Part shown: positions 35,815-42,897 of the stretch, piece after piece
Layout of the letters: every line of letters begins with the position of its first letter
Numbering within the stretch: position 1 is the stretch's first letter
Assembly: GCA_002441005.1 (NCBI GenBank)
Contig: DJWO01000010.1
Location: 299,593-363,592 of the forward strand
DNA: 64,000 nt
Direction of reading: 5' to 3'
From: Candidatus Aminicenantes bacterium UBA6228
Lineage (GTDB): Bacteria > Acidobacteriota > Aminicenantia > Aminicenantales > Saccharicenantaceae
Position numbers and translations under genes: made by a program
The notes under the pieces: generated by a model
The model's database searches: none
The model's input: the letters and a program-made list of their open reading frames with translations, nothing else
Told to the model about the DNA's origin: nothing

Positions 35815-37305
35815 ATGAACAAAGCAAATATATCCACCCGCCCTGATCGGCAGAGGCCTCTGGCGCCTGAGCAGCCTGAGAAGATTAAGGTGCTGGTCGT
35901 TTTTGGCACGCGGCCTGAGGTCATCAAGCTGGCGCCGGTCGTTGAGGCCCTGCGACAGGCAGCAGGTCCTGGCAGTCGCGAGGTGGACAGAGCCGACGCC
36001 AACGCTGTCGCCTTCGAGCCGGTCATCTGCTTTACCGGTCAACACCGCGAAATGGTCGAACCGTTTCTCGAGATCTTCGACCTCAAGCCGGACTATGACC
36101 TCCACGTGATGCAGGAAAACCAGCCTCTGGCCGGGCTGACGGCACGGCTGCTGGTGAGGCTCGATAAAGCACTCGAGGCCGAGGCACCCGATTGGGTCAT
36201 TGTCCAGGGCGATACGACCACCGCCATGGCTGCCTCCCTCGCCGCTTTTTACCGCAAAATAAAAGTCGGACACGTCGAGGCTGGCCTTCGCACCGAAGAT
36301 AAATATAACCCGTTTCCCGAGGAGATAAACCGGCGTCTCATCAGCCATCTGGCTGATCTGCATTTTGCCCCGACGCAGAGGGCCCGGGAAAATTTGCTCC
36401 GGGAAGGCCTCAGCCGGCGAGCCATTTCTGTCACCGGCAACACCGTGGTTGACGCCCTGAAAATGATCCTGAAAAAGACGGAAGAGTCCGGCTGGGGCGA
36501 GAAATTGAAGGTGAAAATGGGGGAGATTAAGAAGATTAAGGCGGAAGGCACGACCGGGGAGAAATCCGGGACAGCAAAGAGTCTGGCCAGAAAGCCAGGG
36601 AGGCGTGGCAGCAAAGAGACAGCCTCCTGGCTCGAAGCTATTCTCGAGCGAGGCAGGCCATCAGGACCAAAATCAGCACCAGCCGCTCGGCCGATAGCTT
36701 CCAGCAAGAGTCAAGCCGCAGCCGCTGGCGTTCGCGCCGGACGTGTGGCCCGTGGCGATGACGCTAATCCCGCCTACGACCCTGGCGCTCGCCCGACAAA
36801 ATTAATCCTGGTCACGGCTCACCGCCGCGAAAGTTTTGGTGAAGGGATGGAAAGAATTTGCCAGGCCATAAGCCGCGTCGTCAGCCGAGTCGCCGAAGCC
36901 GAAGTTATCTTCCCCGTTCATCTCAATCCAAACGTCCGGTCGGTCGTCCTCAGTCATTTATCGGGTATTGAGCGCGTCCATCTGGTTGAGCCGCTGGATT
37001 ATCTGACCTTTGTTTATTTGATGAGGCAGGCAGATTTGATTCTGACCGATTCGGGTGGAATTCAGGAAGAGGCTCCTTCGCTGGGCGTGCCGGTTATCGT
37101 CATGAGGGATAAAACCGAGCGGCCGGAAGCGGTCGAAGCTGGCGTCGCCTGGCTCGGTGGCACAGATCCGCAGAGAATCGAAAGGCTGGCGGTCAAGCTC
37201 CTGAAAAAGGTCGAGAGCGGTGAGTTCAGGCACAGCCTGAAGCGGCGAAATCCCTTTGGCGATGGCCACGCCGCTACCCGCATCATTAAAAGATTGGGGA
37301 CGTGA
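35815..37305 (+). CDS. wecB: UDP-GlcNAc 2-epimerase (non-hydrolysing) with large insertion
   Basis: The enzyme interconverts UDP-GlcNAc and UDP-ManNAc. Family motifs are FGTRPEVIKLAPVV, CFTGQHREMV, VQGDTTTAMAASLAAF, HVEAGLRTEDKYNPFPEEINR, TGNTVVDAL, TAHRRESFGEG and DSGGIQEEAPSLGVPV. Usual length is about 370; this one has 496 because of an Arg/Ala/Lys-rich insertion of roughly 100 residues (about 220-320) between TGNTVVDALK and the LVTAHRRE strand, plus a shorter one near residue 50. The insertion lies between the two Rossmann lobes and may be tolerated. The stop codon TGA and final GT are part of a family B repeat. It faces the nucleotide-sugar dehydrogenase, which could use its product. Confidence 0.9.
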   Translation: MNKANISTRPDRQRPLAPEQPEKIKVLVVFGTRPEVIKLAPVVEALRQAAGPGSREVDRADANAVAFEPVICFTGQHREMVEPFLEIFDLKPDYDLHVMQENQPLAGLTARLLVRLDKALEAEAPDWVIVQGDTTTAMAASLAAFYRKIKVGHVEAGLRTEDKYNPFPEEINRRLISHLADLHFAPTQRARENLLREGLSRRAISVTGNTVVDALKMILKKTEESGWGEKLKVKMGEIKKIKAEGTTGEKSGTAKSLARKPGRRGSKETASWLEAILERGRPSGPKSAPAARPIASSKSQAAAAGVRAGRVARGDDANPAYDPGARPTKLILVTAHRRESFGEGMERICQAISRVVSRVAEAEVIFPVHLNPNVRSVVLSHLSGIERVHLVEPLDYLTFVYLMRQADLILTDSGGIQEEAPSLGVPVIVMRDKTERPEAVEAGVAWLGGTDPQRIERLAVKLLKKVESGEFRHSLKRRNPFGDGHAATRIIKRLGT

Positions 37306-37499
37306 TACTCTGTCCCCACCACTTCCAATAAAGAAAAGGGGACGTGATACTCTGTCCCCACCCAACTCCCGACCTTAACCTGTTGATAATAAATAAATTA
37401 ACTTTTTTATGGGGACAGAGTATCACGTCCCCAAATTTTAACTGCTTTAGAATCAGTAACTTGCTTGAGCCAAAAGGAGGGACAGAGTATCACGTCCCC
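37296..37499. repeat. Family B composite element with four copies (204 bp)
   Basis: Copies at 37296-37317 (+), 37338-37359 (+), 37411-37432 (-) and 37479-37499 (-), all carrying the CTC/GAG variant (ATACTCTG). Spacers three and four are alpha-like and beta-like. The first copy supplies the epimerase stop codon; the last ends 4 bp from the dehydrogenase stop. Confidence 0.9.
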
Positions 37500-37503
37500 T
37501 TTT

Positions 37504-38799
37504 CTAGGCCTTCCAGACCTGGTTAGGCGCGGTCCTGACACCTGCCATGGCGTTTCTTGTGTCCACTATAATCTTGCACCACTTCGCCAGCTCTTCCCAG
37601 TTAATCACCTTGTGAGCTGTCGCTATGACGCAGGCATCAAATCCACCCACCGTCTCCTCATTCCACTCCACCGACTTCGTCCCGGCCCAGTGCGGATGCT
37701 CTCTCGTCACCTTGATGACCGGAATATACGGGTCATAATATGATACTTCCGCTCCATACTTGGCCAGCAAGTCCATCAGATGATACGACGGCGATTCGCG
37801 CTCATCGTCAACATCTTCCTTATAGGCCAGCCCGACTACCAGCACCTTGCTCCCCTTAAGGGGCTTTCCCCACCAGTTCAGCGCCTCAATTGTCCTTTCC
37901 AAAACATATTCGGGCATCCTGGTATTAACCTCGCCTGCCAGCTCGATGAACCTGGTGGTCTGTCCATATTCGCGTGCCTTCCAGGTCAGATAGAAAGGAT
38001 CAATCGGAATGCAGTGTCCGCCCAGCCCCGGCCCTGGATAAAACGGCATAAAGCCGAACGGCTTGGTTTTGGCCGCCTCAATGACCTCCCAGATATCTAT
38101 ACCCATGGCCGCATAGACCGTCTTCAATTCATTGACCAGGGCGATATTAACCGACCGGAAAATATTCTCCAGAAGCTTAACCGCCTCGGCCGTCCGGCAG
38201 GAAGAAACCGGCACCAAATTTTTCACCGCGATCCCGTAAATCTCCATGGCCTTCTTGAGGCATTCGGGCGTGAGCCCGCCGATAACTTTCGGGACTTCCG
38301 ACACGCGGCTCTTCGCATTACCCGGGTCTTCCCTCTCAGGTGAAAAAGCTAAATAAAAATCCTTCCCCGCCACCAGGCCCGATCCACCCTCCAGCACCGG
38401 CCGCAGATATTCATCCGTTGTCCCCGGAAAAGTCGTTGATTCGAGGATAACAACCATACCCCGCTGAAGGTATGGAGCCACTTCTCGCCCCGTGTCAAGA
38501 ATAAAAGAAATGTCCGGTTCCCTCTGCTTCGTTAACGGCGTTGGAACGCAGATGATAACCGCATCAACCGCCTCGCTTTTGACCAGCGAAAAATCGCCCG
38601 AGGCCATAAATCTCCCGCTGGCCACCGCCTCAGCCACATCCCCTTCAGAAATATGCTTGATGTAGCTTTGGCCCGCGTTTAAGGCTTTGGTTTTTTCCGG
38701 GTCTATATCAAGTCCAATGACCTTCGCTCCAGCCCTGGCAAAGTTCAGCCCCAGCGGCAAACCCACATATCCAAGCCCGACAACAGCAATTTTCTTCAT
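37504..38799 (-). CDS. wbpA: Nucleotide-sugar dehydrogenase (WbpA-like UDP-GlcNAc 6-dehydrogenase)
   Basis: This 431-residue NAD enzyme oxidises C6 of a UDP-HexNAc to the uronic acid. It has VGLGYVGLPLG at the N-terminus, the SCRTAEAVKLLENIFR helix, and FYPGPGLGGHCIPIDPFYLT with the catalytic Cys at GHCIP; that last block is typical of WbpA-type UDP-GlcNAc dehydrogenases rather than WecC. AGGAG lies 5 nt before ATG 38799; the ten extra codons to 38829 are translated family A repeat and are rejected. Together with the convergent 2-epimerase it could supply UDP-GlcNAcA or UDP-ManNAcA for a surface glycan. Confidence 0.87.
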   Translation of the reverse strand: MKKIAVVGLGYVGLPLGLNFARAGAKVIGLDIDPEKTKALNAGQSYIKHISEGDVAEAVASGRFMASGDFSLVKSEAVDAVIICVPTPLTKQREPDISFILDTGREVAPYLQRGMVVILESTTFPGTTDEYLRPVLEGGSGLVAGKDFYLAFSPEREDPGNAKSRVSEVPKVIGGLTPECLKKAMEIYGIAVKNLVPVSSCRTAEAVKLLENIFRSVNIALVNELKTVYAAMGIDIWEVIEAAKTKPFGFMPFYPGPGLGGHCIPIDPFYLTWKAREYGQTTRFIELAGEVNTRMPEYVLERTIEALNWWGKPLKGSKVLVVGLAYKEDVDDERESPSYHLMDLLAKYGAEVSYYDPYIPVIKVTREHPHWAGTKSVEWNEETVGGFDACVIATAHKVINWEELAKWCKIIVDTRNAMAGVRTAPNQVWKA

Positions 38800-38821
38800 C
38801 TTAGCTCCTATCTTAAAAACA

Positions 38822-38919
38822 GGGGACACAATCTATATTTCCTAATTTTATTCCCTAATTTTTTGGCCTGCTCACCGAACACCTGCCGATAGAAAATAGG
38901 AAATATAGATTGTGTCCCC
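38822..38919. repeat. Family A inverted pair (98 bp)
   Basis: GGGGACACAATCTATATTT begins at 38822 and the inverted copy ends at 38919, with about 45 unrelated bases between. This is more than 22 kb from the other family A copies and RAYT1, so the family is dispersed. Confidence 0.9.
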
Positions 38920-38923
38920 TGTT

Positions 38924-39232
38924 TCAGCTCATTATGGCATACAATACACCAAACAAAACTCTAAAGACAATGTAAATTCCAGCCAGCCAGACCACCCCCG
39001 TGGCCGCCACCCGCAGCCATCTTTCTCCGCGCTTCATCTGCTTCCATCTCGGCGACATCGCAAAAAAGCGGTGATAACAGCTCTGGCAATTATAATGCCT
39101 GAGCGGCACCGCAAATGACACAGCCTTCTGCCACAGCCTCCGCGGTCGCCGGCTTAGCTCATCACCACAATGCGGGCACTTATGGTCATCAACTACCTTA
39201 AGATAAATCTCAAATTCGCCAATCTTCATCAT
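38924..39232 (-). CDS. Small zinc-ribbon membrane protein
   Basis: The product has 102 residues. The N-terminal half holds two CxxC pairs (KCPHCGDE and NCQSCYHR) separated by about 24 residues, consistent with a zinc ribbon. The C-terminal half contains one membrane helix (VAATGVVWLAGIYIVFRVLF). Nothing more specific is recognisable. It starts 3 bp after the stop of the upstream small membrane protein, so the two form a mini-operon. The reading begins ATGATG; either Met is possible. The stop lies 4 bp from a family A repeat. Confidence 0.65.
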   Translation of the reverse strand: MMKIGEFEIYLKVVDDHKCPHCGDELSRRPRRLWQKAVSFAVPLRHYNCQSCYHRFFAMSPRWKQMKRGERWLRVAATGVVWLAGIYIVFRVLFGVLYAIMS

Positions 39233-39235
39233 AAT

Positions 39236-39589
39236 TTATTCTTCACCCTCCAGAAACCAATTTCCCCACTTTCCTGCTTCCAGCACAATGGCGTTCCAGC
39301 CGAAGCCAAAGCCAAAAGCCAGGCAGAAAAGCCTGAAATAATTTTCAAAACCCGGGACGATTCCTGTCCCGCTCGCCCCGCCCTGGCCTCCCGCCTCACC
39401 CTTAAACTGCGGGAAAATCACCAGGGTAATAATCACCCCAAGAATAAAAGTGGCAATTCCCGAATAAAGATATCGCTTATCAAACCCCTTGACCTCACCA
39501 TTCCGCAGCTTTCTAAGCCAGGGAATAAGCGAACGAGCCACCACCCCGAGGAAAAGACCGATAATTTTGATGGTAAAATCTGTGGTCAT
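39236..39589 (-). CDS. Small three-helix membrane protein of unknown function
   Basis: This is a 117-residue hydrophobic protein. Helices are predicted around residues 6-24, 42-60 and 84-104, with a Gly-rich loop (GEAGGQGGASGTG) between the second and third. GGAGG lies close before the ATG, giving a convincing start. It is the first gene of a two-gene unit with the zinc-ribbon protein. I do not recognise the family. No homologous gene is elsewhere in the window. Confidence 0.6.
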   Translation of the reverse strand: MTTDFTIKIIGLFLGVVARSLIPWLRKLRNGEVKGFDKRYLYSGIATFILGVIITLVIFPQFKGEAGGQGGASGTGIVPGFENYFRLFCLAFGFGFGWNAIVLEAGKWGNWFLEGEE

Positions 39590-39715
39590 TTCGCCTCCTC
39601 ATGTCCTCATGCCGCTTGCCTGCTGCCTGTTTTGACTTCCTTCTCCATATCAAGGCTTATTTTAAGGCTTATTTTTCCCTTTTATATAAAAACCATCTTT
39701 CCCTGTCAACAAAAA

Positions 39716-39765
39716 TCGGGACGCCCTCAAAAATCAGGACGCCCTAGATTTTCATTATTTTTTCC
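39716..39765. repeat. Degenerate family C repeats
   Basis: Two decayed tandem heads (CGGGACGCCCTCAAAAATC and AGGACGCCCTAGATTTTCA) resemble the family C motif GGGACACCCTAGATTTTCAC. They lie in the 249-bp gap before the AAA_14 ATPase. Confidence 0.55.
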
Positions 39766-39804
39766 CCATTTTCCTCCCTTGCTTTTTTCAAAAGCCCGGT
39801 GTAT

Positions 39805-39847
39805 TTTATTCAGGCCATGAATAAATTTTATTCACGAGGTGAATAAA
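39805..39847. promoter_or_regulatory. Tandem palindromic operator over the ATPase start codon
   Basis: Two perfect palindromes of the form TTTATTCA-N5-TGAATAAA lie at 39805-39825 and 39827-39847. Their centres are 22 bp apart, about two helical turns. The second covers the GTG start codon at 39839. This looks like a cooperative repressor site; no regulator gene is adjacent. Confidence 0.6.
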
Positions 39848-41080
39848 TTGTATATAAAACGCTGGCTGGCTGATAAACTCAGCGCATCCTTAAACGTGAG
39901 CAGTGTTCTGGTCTTAACCGGAGCACGTCAAACGGGAAAAACAACCCTGTTAAAAAACGAACCGATTTTTGAGGGCTTTAAATATTTCAGTCTGGATGAC
40001 CTGGATACATTAGCCCAGGTCCAAAGAGATCCCTCGCCTATAATAAATTCTGGCCAGAACATTATCATAGACGAAGCTCAGAGAGAGCCCAAAATTTTAT
40101 ACACAGTTAAAAAGGCTGTTGATGCCCAGCACAAGCCAAGAGAGCGCAGATTCATACTCTCGGGCTCGGCTAATTTTCTCCTTCTAAAGAGCATCTCTGA
40201 GACGCTGGCTGGCCGGGCAACTTATCACACACTTTACCCATTTACTCCATCTGAATATCGGGGAAAGAAAAAGCCTGACTGGATTATTGATTTGTTTAAA
40301 AAAATCTATCCTGAAGAAAAAGAATTTCCGGAGATAAAAGATACTAACAATGCTCCGTCCTTAACTCAGATTCTCTATCGGGGCTTTCTCCCACCCGTTT
40401 TTTCATTAAATACTCCCGAGGAAATTTCAATCTGGTGGGATGGTTACATAAAAACTTACCTCGAAAGGGACTTAAGAGACCTATCACACATAACCTCCCT
40501 GACGGATTTCAGAAACGTCATGCAGCTTCTCGCCCTGAGGACGGCTTCTATAGTTGATCAGACCGGCATATCGAGAGATACGGGTATCAGTCAGCCAACA
40601 GTCCACCGCTACATAAGCTTGCTCGAAGCCTCGAATTTATTCGTTCGCCTAAGGCCCTTTACGAAAATTAAAGCTAAAAGCCTCACCAAATCACCCAAAG
40701 GATATTTTATCGACCCGGGACTGGTCTGTCAGCTGGCCGGCTACCGAAGCCCGGAAGCCATAGATGATAAATTCAAAGGGAACCTTTTCGAGAGCCTGAT
40801 CCTGCTAAACCTCCTGGTGATAGCCGATATATATCAGATGAACATCTACCATTGGAGGACAAGGGAAGGGAAGGAAGTGGATTTCGTTCTGGAATATGGG
40901 AGGGACATCTTGCCAGTTGAAGTCAAACTGAGCAGCCGGGTGGCGTATGGCGATATTCAGAATATTCTCTATTTTATAGGGTTGAACCCGAAAGCGGCCG
41001 GAGGAATGATAATTTACTGCGGAAACAGAATCCAGAAACTTTCACCAAATGTTTTTGCAGTTCCATGGCAATTGCTTTGA
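39839..41080 (+). CDS. AAA_14/DUF4143 family ATPase
   Basis: This 413-residue protein has an N-terminal AAA_14 domain with Walker A GARQTGKTT (about 29-37), Walker B NIIIDEAQ (about 76-83) and sensor-like LSGSANFLL. A winged-helix-like segment follows (about 240-280: TGISRDTGISQPTVHRYISL), then the DUF4143 C-terminal domain with a nuclease-like motif VDFVLEYGRDILPVEVKLS (about 345-365), whose D...E-x-K pattern recalls PD-(D/E)XK folds. The biological role of the family is unsettled. It starts at a GTG overlapped by a palindromic operator, suggesting self-contained repression. Its stop is 24 bp from a family C mini-element. Confidence 0.82.
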   Translation: MNKLYIKRWLADKLSASLNVSSVLVLTGARQTGKTTLLKNEPIFEGFKYFSLDDLDTLAQVQRDPSPIINSGQNIIIDEAQREPKILYTVKKAVDAQHKPRERRFILSGSANFLLLKSISETLAGRATYHTLYPFTPSEYRGKKKPDWIIDLFKKIYPEEKEFPEIKDTNNAPSLTQILYRGFLPPVFSLNTPEEISIWWDGYIKTYLERDLRDLSHITSLTDFRNVMQLLALRTASIVDQTGISRDTGISQPTVHRYISLLEASNLFVRLRPFTKIKAKSLTKSPKGYFIDPGLVCQLAGYRSPEAIDDKFKGNLFESLILLNLLVIADIYQMNIYHWRTREGKEVDFVLEYGRDILPVEVKLSSRVAYGDIQNILYFIGLNPKAAGGMIIYCGNRIQKLSPNVFAVPWQLL

Positions 41081-41103
41081 AAATCTGAAAATCGTTGGAA
41101 AAT

Positions 41104-41405
41104 GGGGACACCCTAGATTTTCACTATTTTTTAACTATCCTTTTCAACTCTTTCAATTCTTTCCCCCGTCTCAGGCCCTAAAGACTTAGGGCCTTGAGAT
41201 ACAGAGCCTTGTCCTCATCGCTAAAAAACACCTTCTGTCTTCGATTGCCACGCTGAATCACATGGTGCGGCAAGCCGGGAACAACCAGTCTGGCGGTCCT
41301 TGACATAGTAATTTATAAGACGCTGGCCAGCAGCCATTTCTATCACGAAAAAGTGAAAAAGAAAGAAAAAAGAGAAAAAAAATAGTGAAATTCTAGGGTG
41401 TCCCC
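41104..41405. mobile_element. Family C mini-RAYT element 1 (302 bp, MITE-like)
   Basis: Terminal inverted repeats are GGGACACCCTAGATTTTCAC (from 41105) and its near-inverse ending at 41405. The interior, read on the minus strand, carries the RAYT3 upstream region and its first about 37 codons, then diverges. It is thus an internal-deletion derivative of a RAYT3-like element. It abuts RAYT3: its right end is the 3' flank of that gene. Confidence 0.85.
41178..41306 (-). CDS. Truncated RAYT N-terminal peptide (42 aa) in mini-element 1
   Basis: An intact short frame begins at the same ATG context as RAYT3 and encodes MSRTARLVVPGLPHHVIQRG and the next 17 residues identically or nearly so, ending KALSL and a stop. 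It lacks the HUH site and the catalytic tyrosine, so it cannot be a transposase. It could be a dead remnant or an expressed N-terminal peptide that interferes with RAYT3; the sequence alone does not decide. Confidence 0.4.
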   Translation of the reverse strand: MSRTARLVVPGLPHHVIQRGNRRQKVFFSDEDKALYLKALSL

Positions 41406-41411
41406 ATTTTT

Positions 41412-42071
41412 TTACATTTTTTTAGGTCGCCCACGCGGCCTCGGCCTCAGACAGCTCCCTGTCATCTCTTCCAACCTATCTATAAATTCCTCACTCCCGA
41501 GGGGAAGCCTGCTTCTCTCATTCTTCCTGATGGCTTCTATTTCCTCATCCTTTTCTCCATCTAACAAATAACCCCGCCAATCCTTAATCTGGTCACTTAG
41601 AGGAGTTGGACTGAGTAGCGGATTCCTCTCACCAAAAACGTGTGCCCGAGCACTCGACCAGCCATAATCCTCTGCCTTTTCCACCAGCCCCGCTCTCACC
41701 GGATTCCTTTCGATGTACCTAACACAGCTGTAGAGATAACCTTCATCCATGGGATAAGAGATAAACCTTCCCTGCCAGAGATGCCCCTTCCAGTTGTTGC
41801 GAACATTTATAAGCCAGGTATATTTGCGATGGCTTTCGCTGATAGCCTTGACCAGGCTGTCGGGAGTCTCAGGAACAACTACAAGATGCACATGATTATC
41901 CATTAAGCAATAGCACCATATTTTTAGTTTTTCCTTCTGCGCCTGAAATCTTAAAATCTTGAGATACAGAGCCTTGTCCTCATCGCTAAAAAACACCTTC
42001 TGTCTTCGATTGCCACGCTGAATCACATGGTGGGGCAAGCCGGGAACAACCAGTCTGGCAGTTCTTGACAT
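41412..42071 (-). CDS. RAYT3: REP-associated tyrosine transposase (Y1_Tnp)
   Basis: This 219-residue HUH single-strand transposase shows MSRTARLVVPGLPHHVIQRG, the HUH site MDNHVHLVVVP, LWQGRFISYPMDEGY and the tyrosine segment RYIERNPVRAGLV, and ends with a basic tail PRPRGRPKKM also seen in RAYT1 (PPGRPKIK). Family C repeats flank it on both sides (41377-41405 and 42150-42178) in direct orientation, reading GGGGACACCC first on the gene strand, the same geometry as RAYT1. The 5' region (42072-42149) is nearly identical to that in two mini-elements, so this gene is their likely parent. Confidence 0.92.
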   Translation of the reverse strand: MSRTARLVVPGLPHHVIQRGNRRQKVFFSDEDKALYLKILRFQAQKEKLKIWCYCLMDNHVHLVVVPETPDSLVKAISESHRKYTWLINVRNNWKGHLWQGRFISYPMDEGYLYSCVRYIERNPVRAGLVEKAEDYGWSSARAHVFGERNPLLSPTPLSDQIKDWRGYLLDGEKDEEIEAIRKNERSRLPLGSEEFIDRLEEMTGSCLRPRPRGRPKKM

Positions 42072-42149
42072 AGCAATTTATAAGACGTTGGACACCAGCC
42101 ATTTCTATCACGAAAAAATAAAAAAGACAGAAAAGAAAGAAAAAAGAGA

Positions 42150-42178
42150 AAAAAATAGTGAAATTCTAGGGTGTCCCC
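42150..42178. repeat. Family C repeat on the 5' side of RAYT3
   Basis: A single minus-orientation copy (AGTGAAATTCTAGGGTGTCC core) closes the RAYT3 unit 80 bp upstream of its start. The following 48 bp lead into the MntA gene. Confidence 0.85.
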
Positions 42179-42226
42179 ATTTTCCCCTTTTTTGCATTAT
42201 CCTGTTCTTATCCCTATAATATTGTT

Positions 42227-42679
42227 GTGGATAAACTGGAAAGAGTAAGGGAAATCTGCTGTCGCCGGAATGTTGCCCTGGCCTATCTTTTTGGTTCGCA
42301 AAAAGATATGGCTTACCAGATTTTGCTCGGCCAGGAAGCTGTCATCAGCGACCCTTTAGCCGATATAGACCTGGGTCTGGTTTTCAATCCCTCACTCACT
42401 CAGCTTTCCACCCCTGGCCCCAGCCCAAACCCTCCCCGGTACATCCTCTATGCTGAGCTGCACAACGAGCTATCAGAGCTTTTCGAACCTTACCATCTGG
42501 ACCTGGTTTTTCTTGAGGAAGGCCATTCAGTCTTTCAGCTTGAGGCTATCAAAGGAAGATGCATTTACCAGGCCTCTGAAACATTCAGAACTGATTACGA
42601 AATGATAATCTTGAGAAAAGCTGCGGACTTCAGTTACGTTCTTCAGGCCTTTGCCAGAGAAGCTCTGGAGCAATTTTAA
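42227..42679 (+). CDS. mntA: MntA-like nucleotidyltransferase antitoxin
   Basis: This 150-residue protein has a minimal nucleotidyltransferase fold: LAYLFGSQ (GS motif, about 20-27) and, after an insertion longer than usual, DPLADIDLGLVF with the DxD metal site (about 45-56). In type VII systems MntA neutralises the HEPN toxin HepT by adding AMP to it. The start is a GTG. Its stop overlaps the next start by one base (TAATG), which matches the usual antitoxin-toxin coupling. The pair sits between family C repeats. Confidence 0.82.
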   Translation: MDKLERVREICCRRNVALAYLFGSQKDMAYQILLGQEAVISDPLADIDLGLVFNPSLTQLSTPGPSPNPPRYILYAELHNELSELFEPYHLDLVFLEEGHSVFQLEAIKGRCIYQASETFRTDYEMIILRKAADFSYVLQAFAREALEQF

Positions 42680-42897
42680 TGATTTTAGGTGCAGGCACAT
42701 GGCGATTAATAGAGAATTCTGATGAGGAACTTGGCAACAAGCTCATCCAGATGGCCGGCTACCGGAACAGGCTCGTCCACCTGTACAACCTCATCGAGGA
42801 CGAAGAGCTATACGAAATAATCAGCTCCGGCCTTAAAGACATCGAAGCGTTTGTCTCCGCCATAAAGCGCCATCTGTTGAAAATCGGGACACCCTAG
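42679..42897 (+). CDS. hepT: HepT-like HEPN toxin, short form
   Basis: This 72-residue protein carries the HEPN RNase signature RNRLVHLY (Rx4H, about 28-36) and the following helix EDEELYEIISSGLKDIEAF. HepT proteins usually have 110-140 residues with a preceding helical half; that half is absent here. The C-terminal IGTP and the stop TAG come from a family C repeat, so the end has also been replaced. It may be inactive or a minimal form. Coupling to MntA supports the identity. Confidence 0.7.
   Translation: MILGAGTWRLIENSDEELGNKLIQMAGYRNRLVHLYNLIEDEELYEIISSGLKDIEAFVSAIKRHLLKIGTP

Noticed and set aside
17854..37499. Regularly recurring 21-bp repeats considered as a CRISPR array
   Set aside because: Copies are in both orientations, spaced by whole genes or by conserved spacers, and no cas genes are present; they fit RAYT-linked REP elements.
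38800..38829. N-terminal extension of the nucleotide-sugar dehydrogenase
   Set aside because: It translates a family A repeat and lies upstream of the AGGAG ribosome site that serves ATG 38799.
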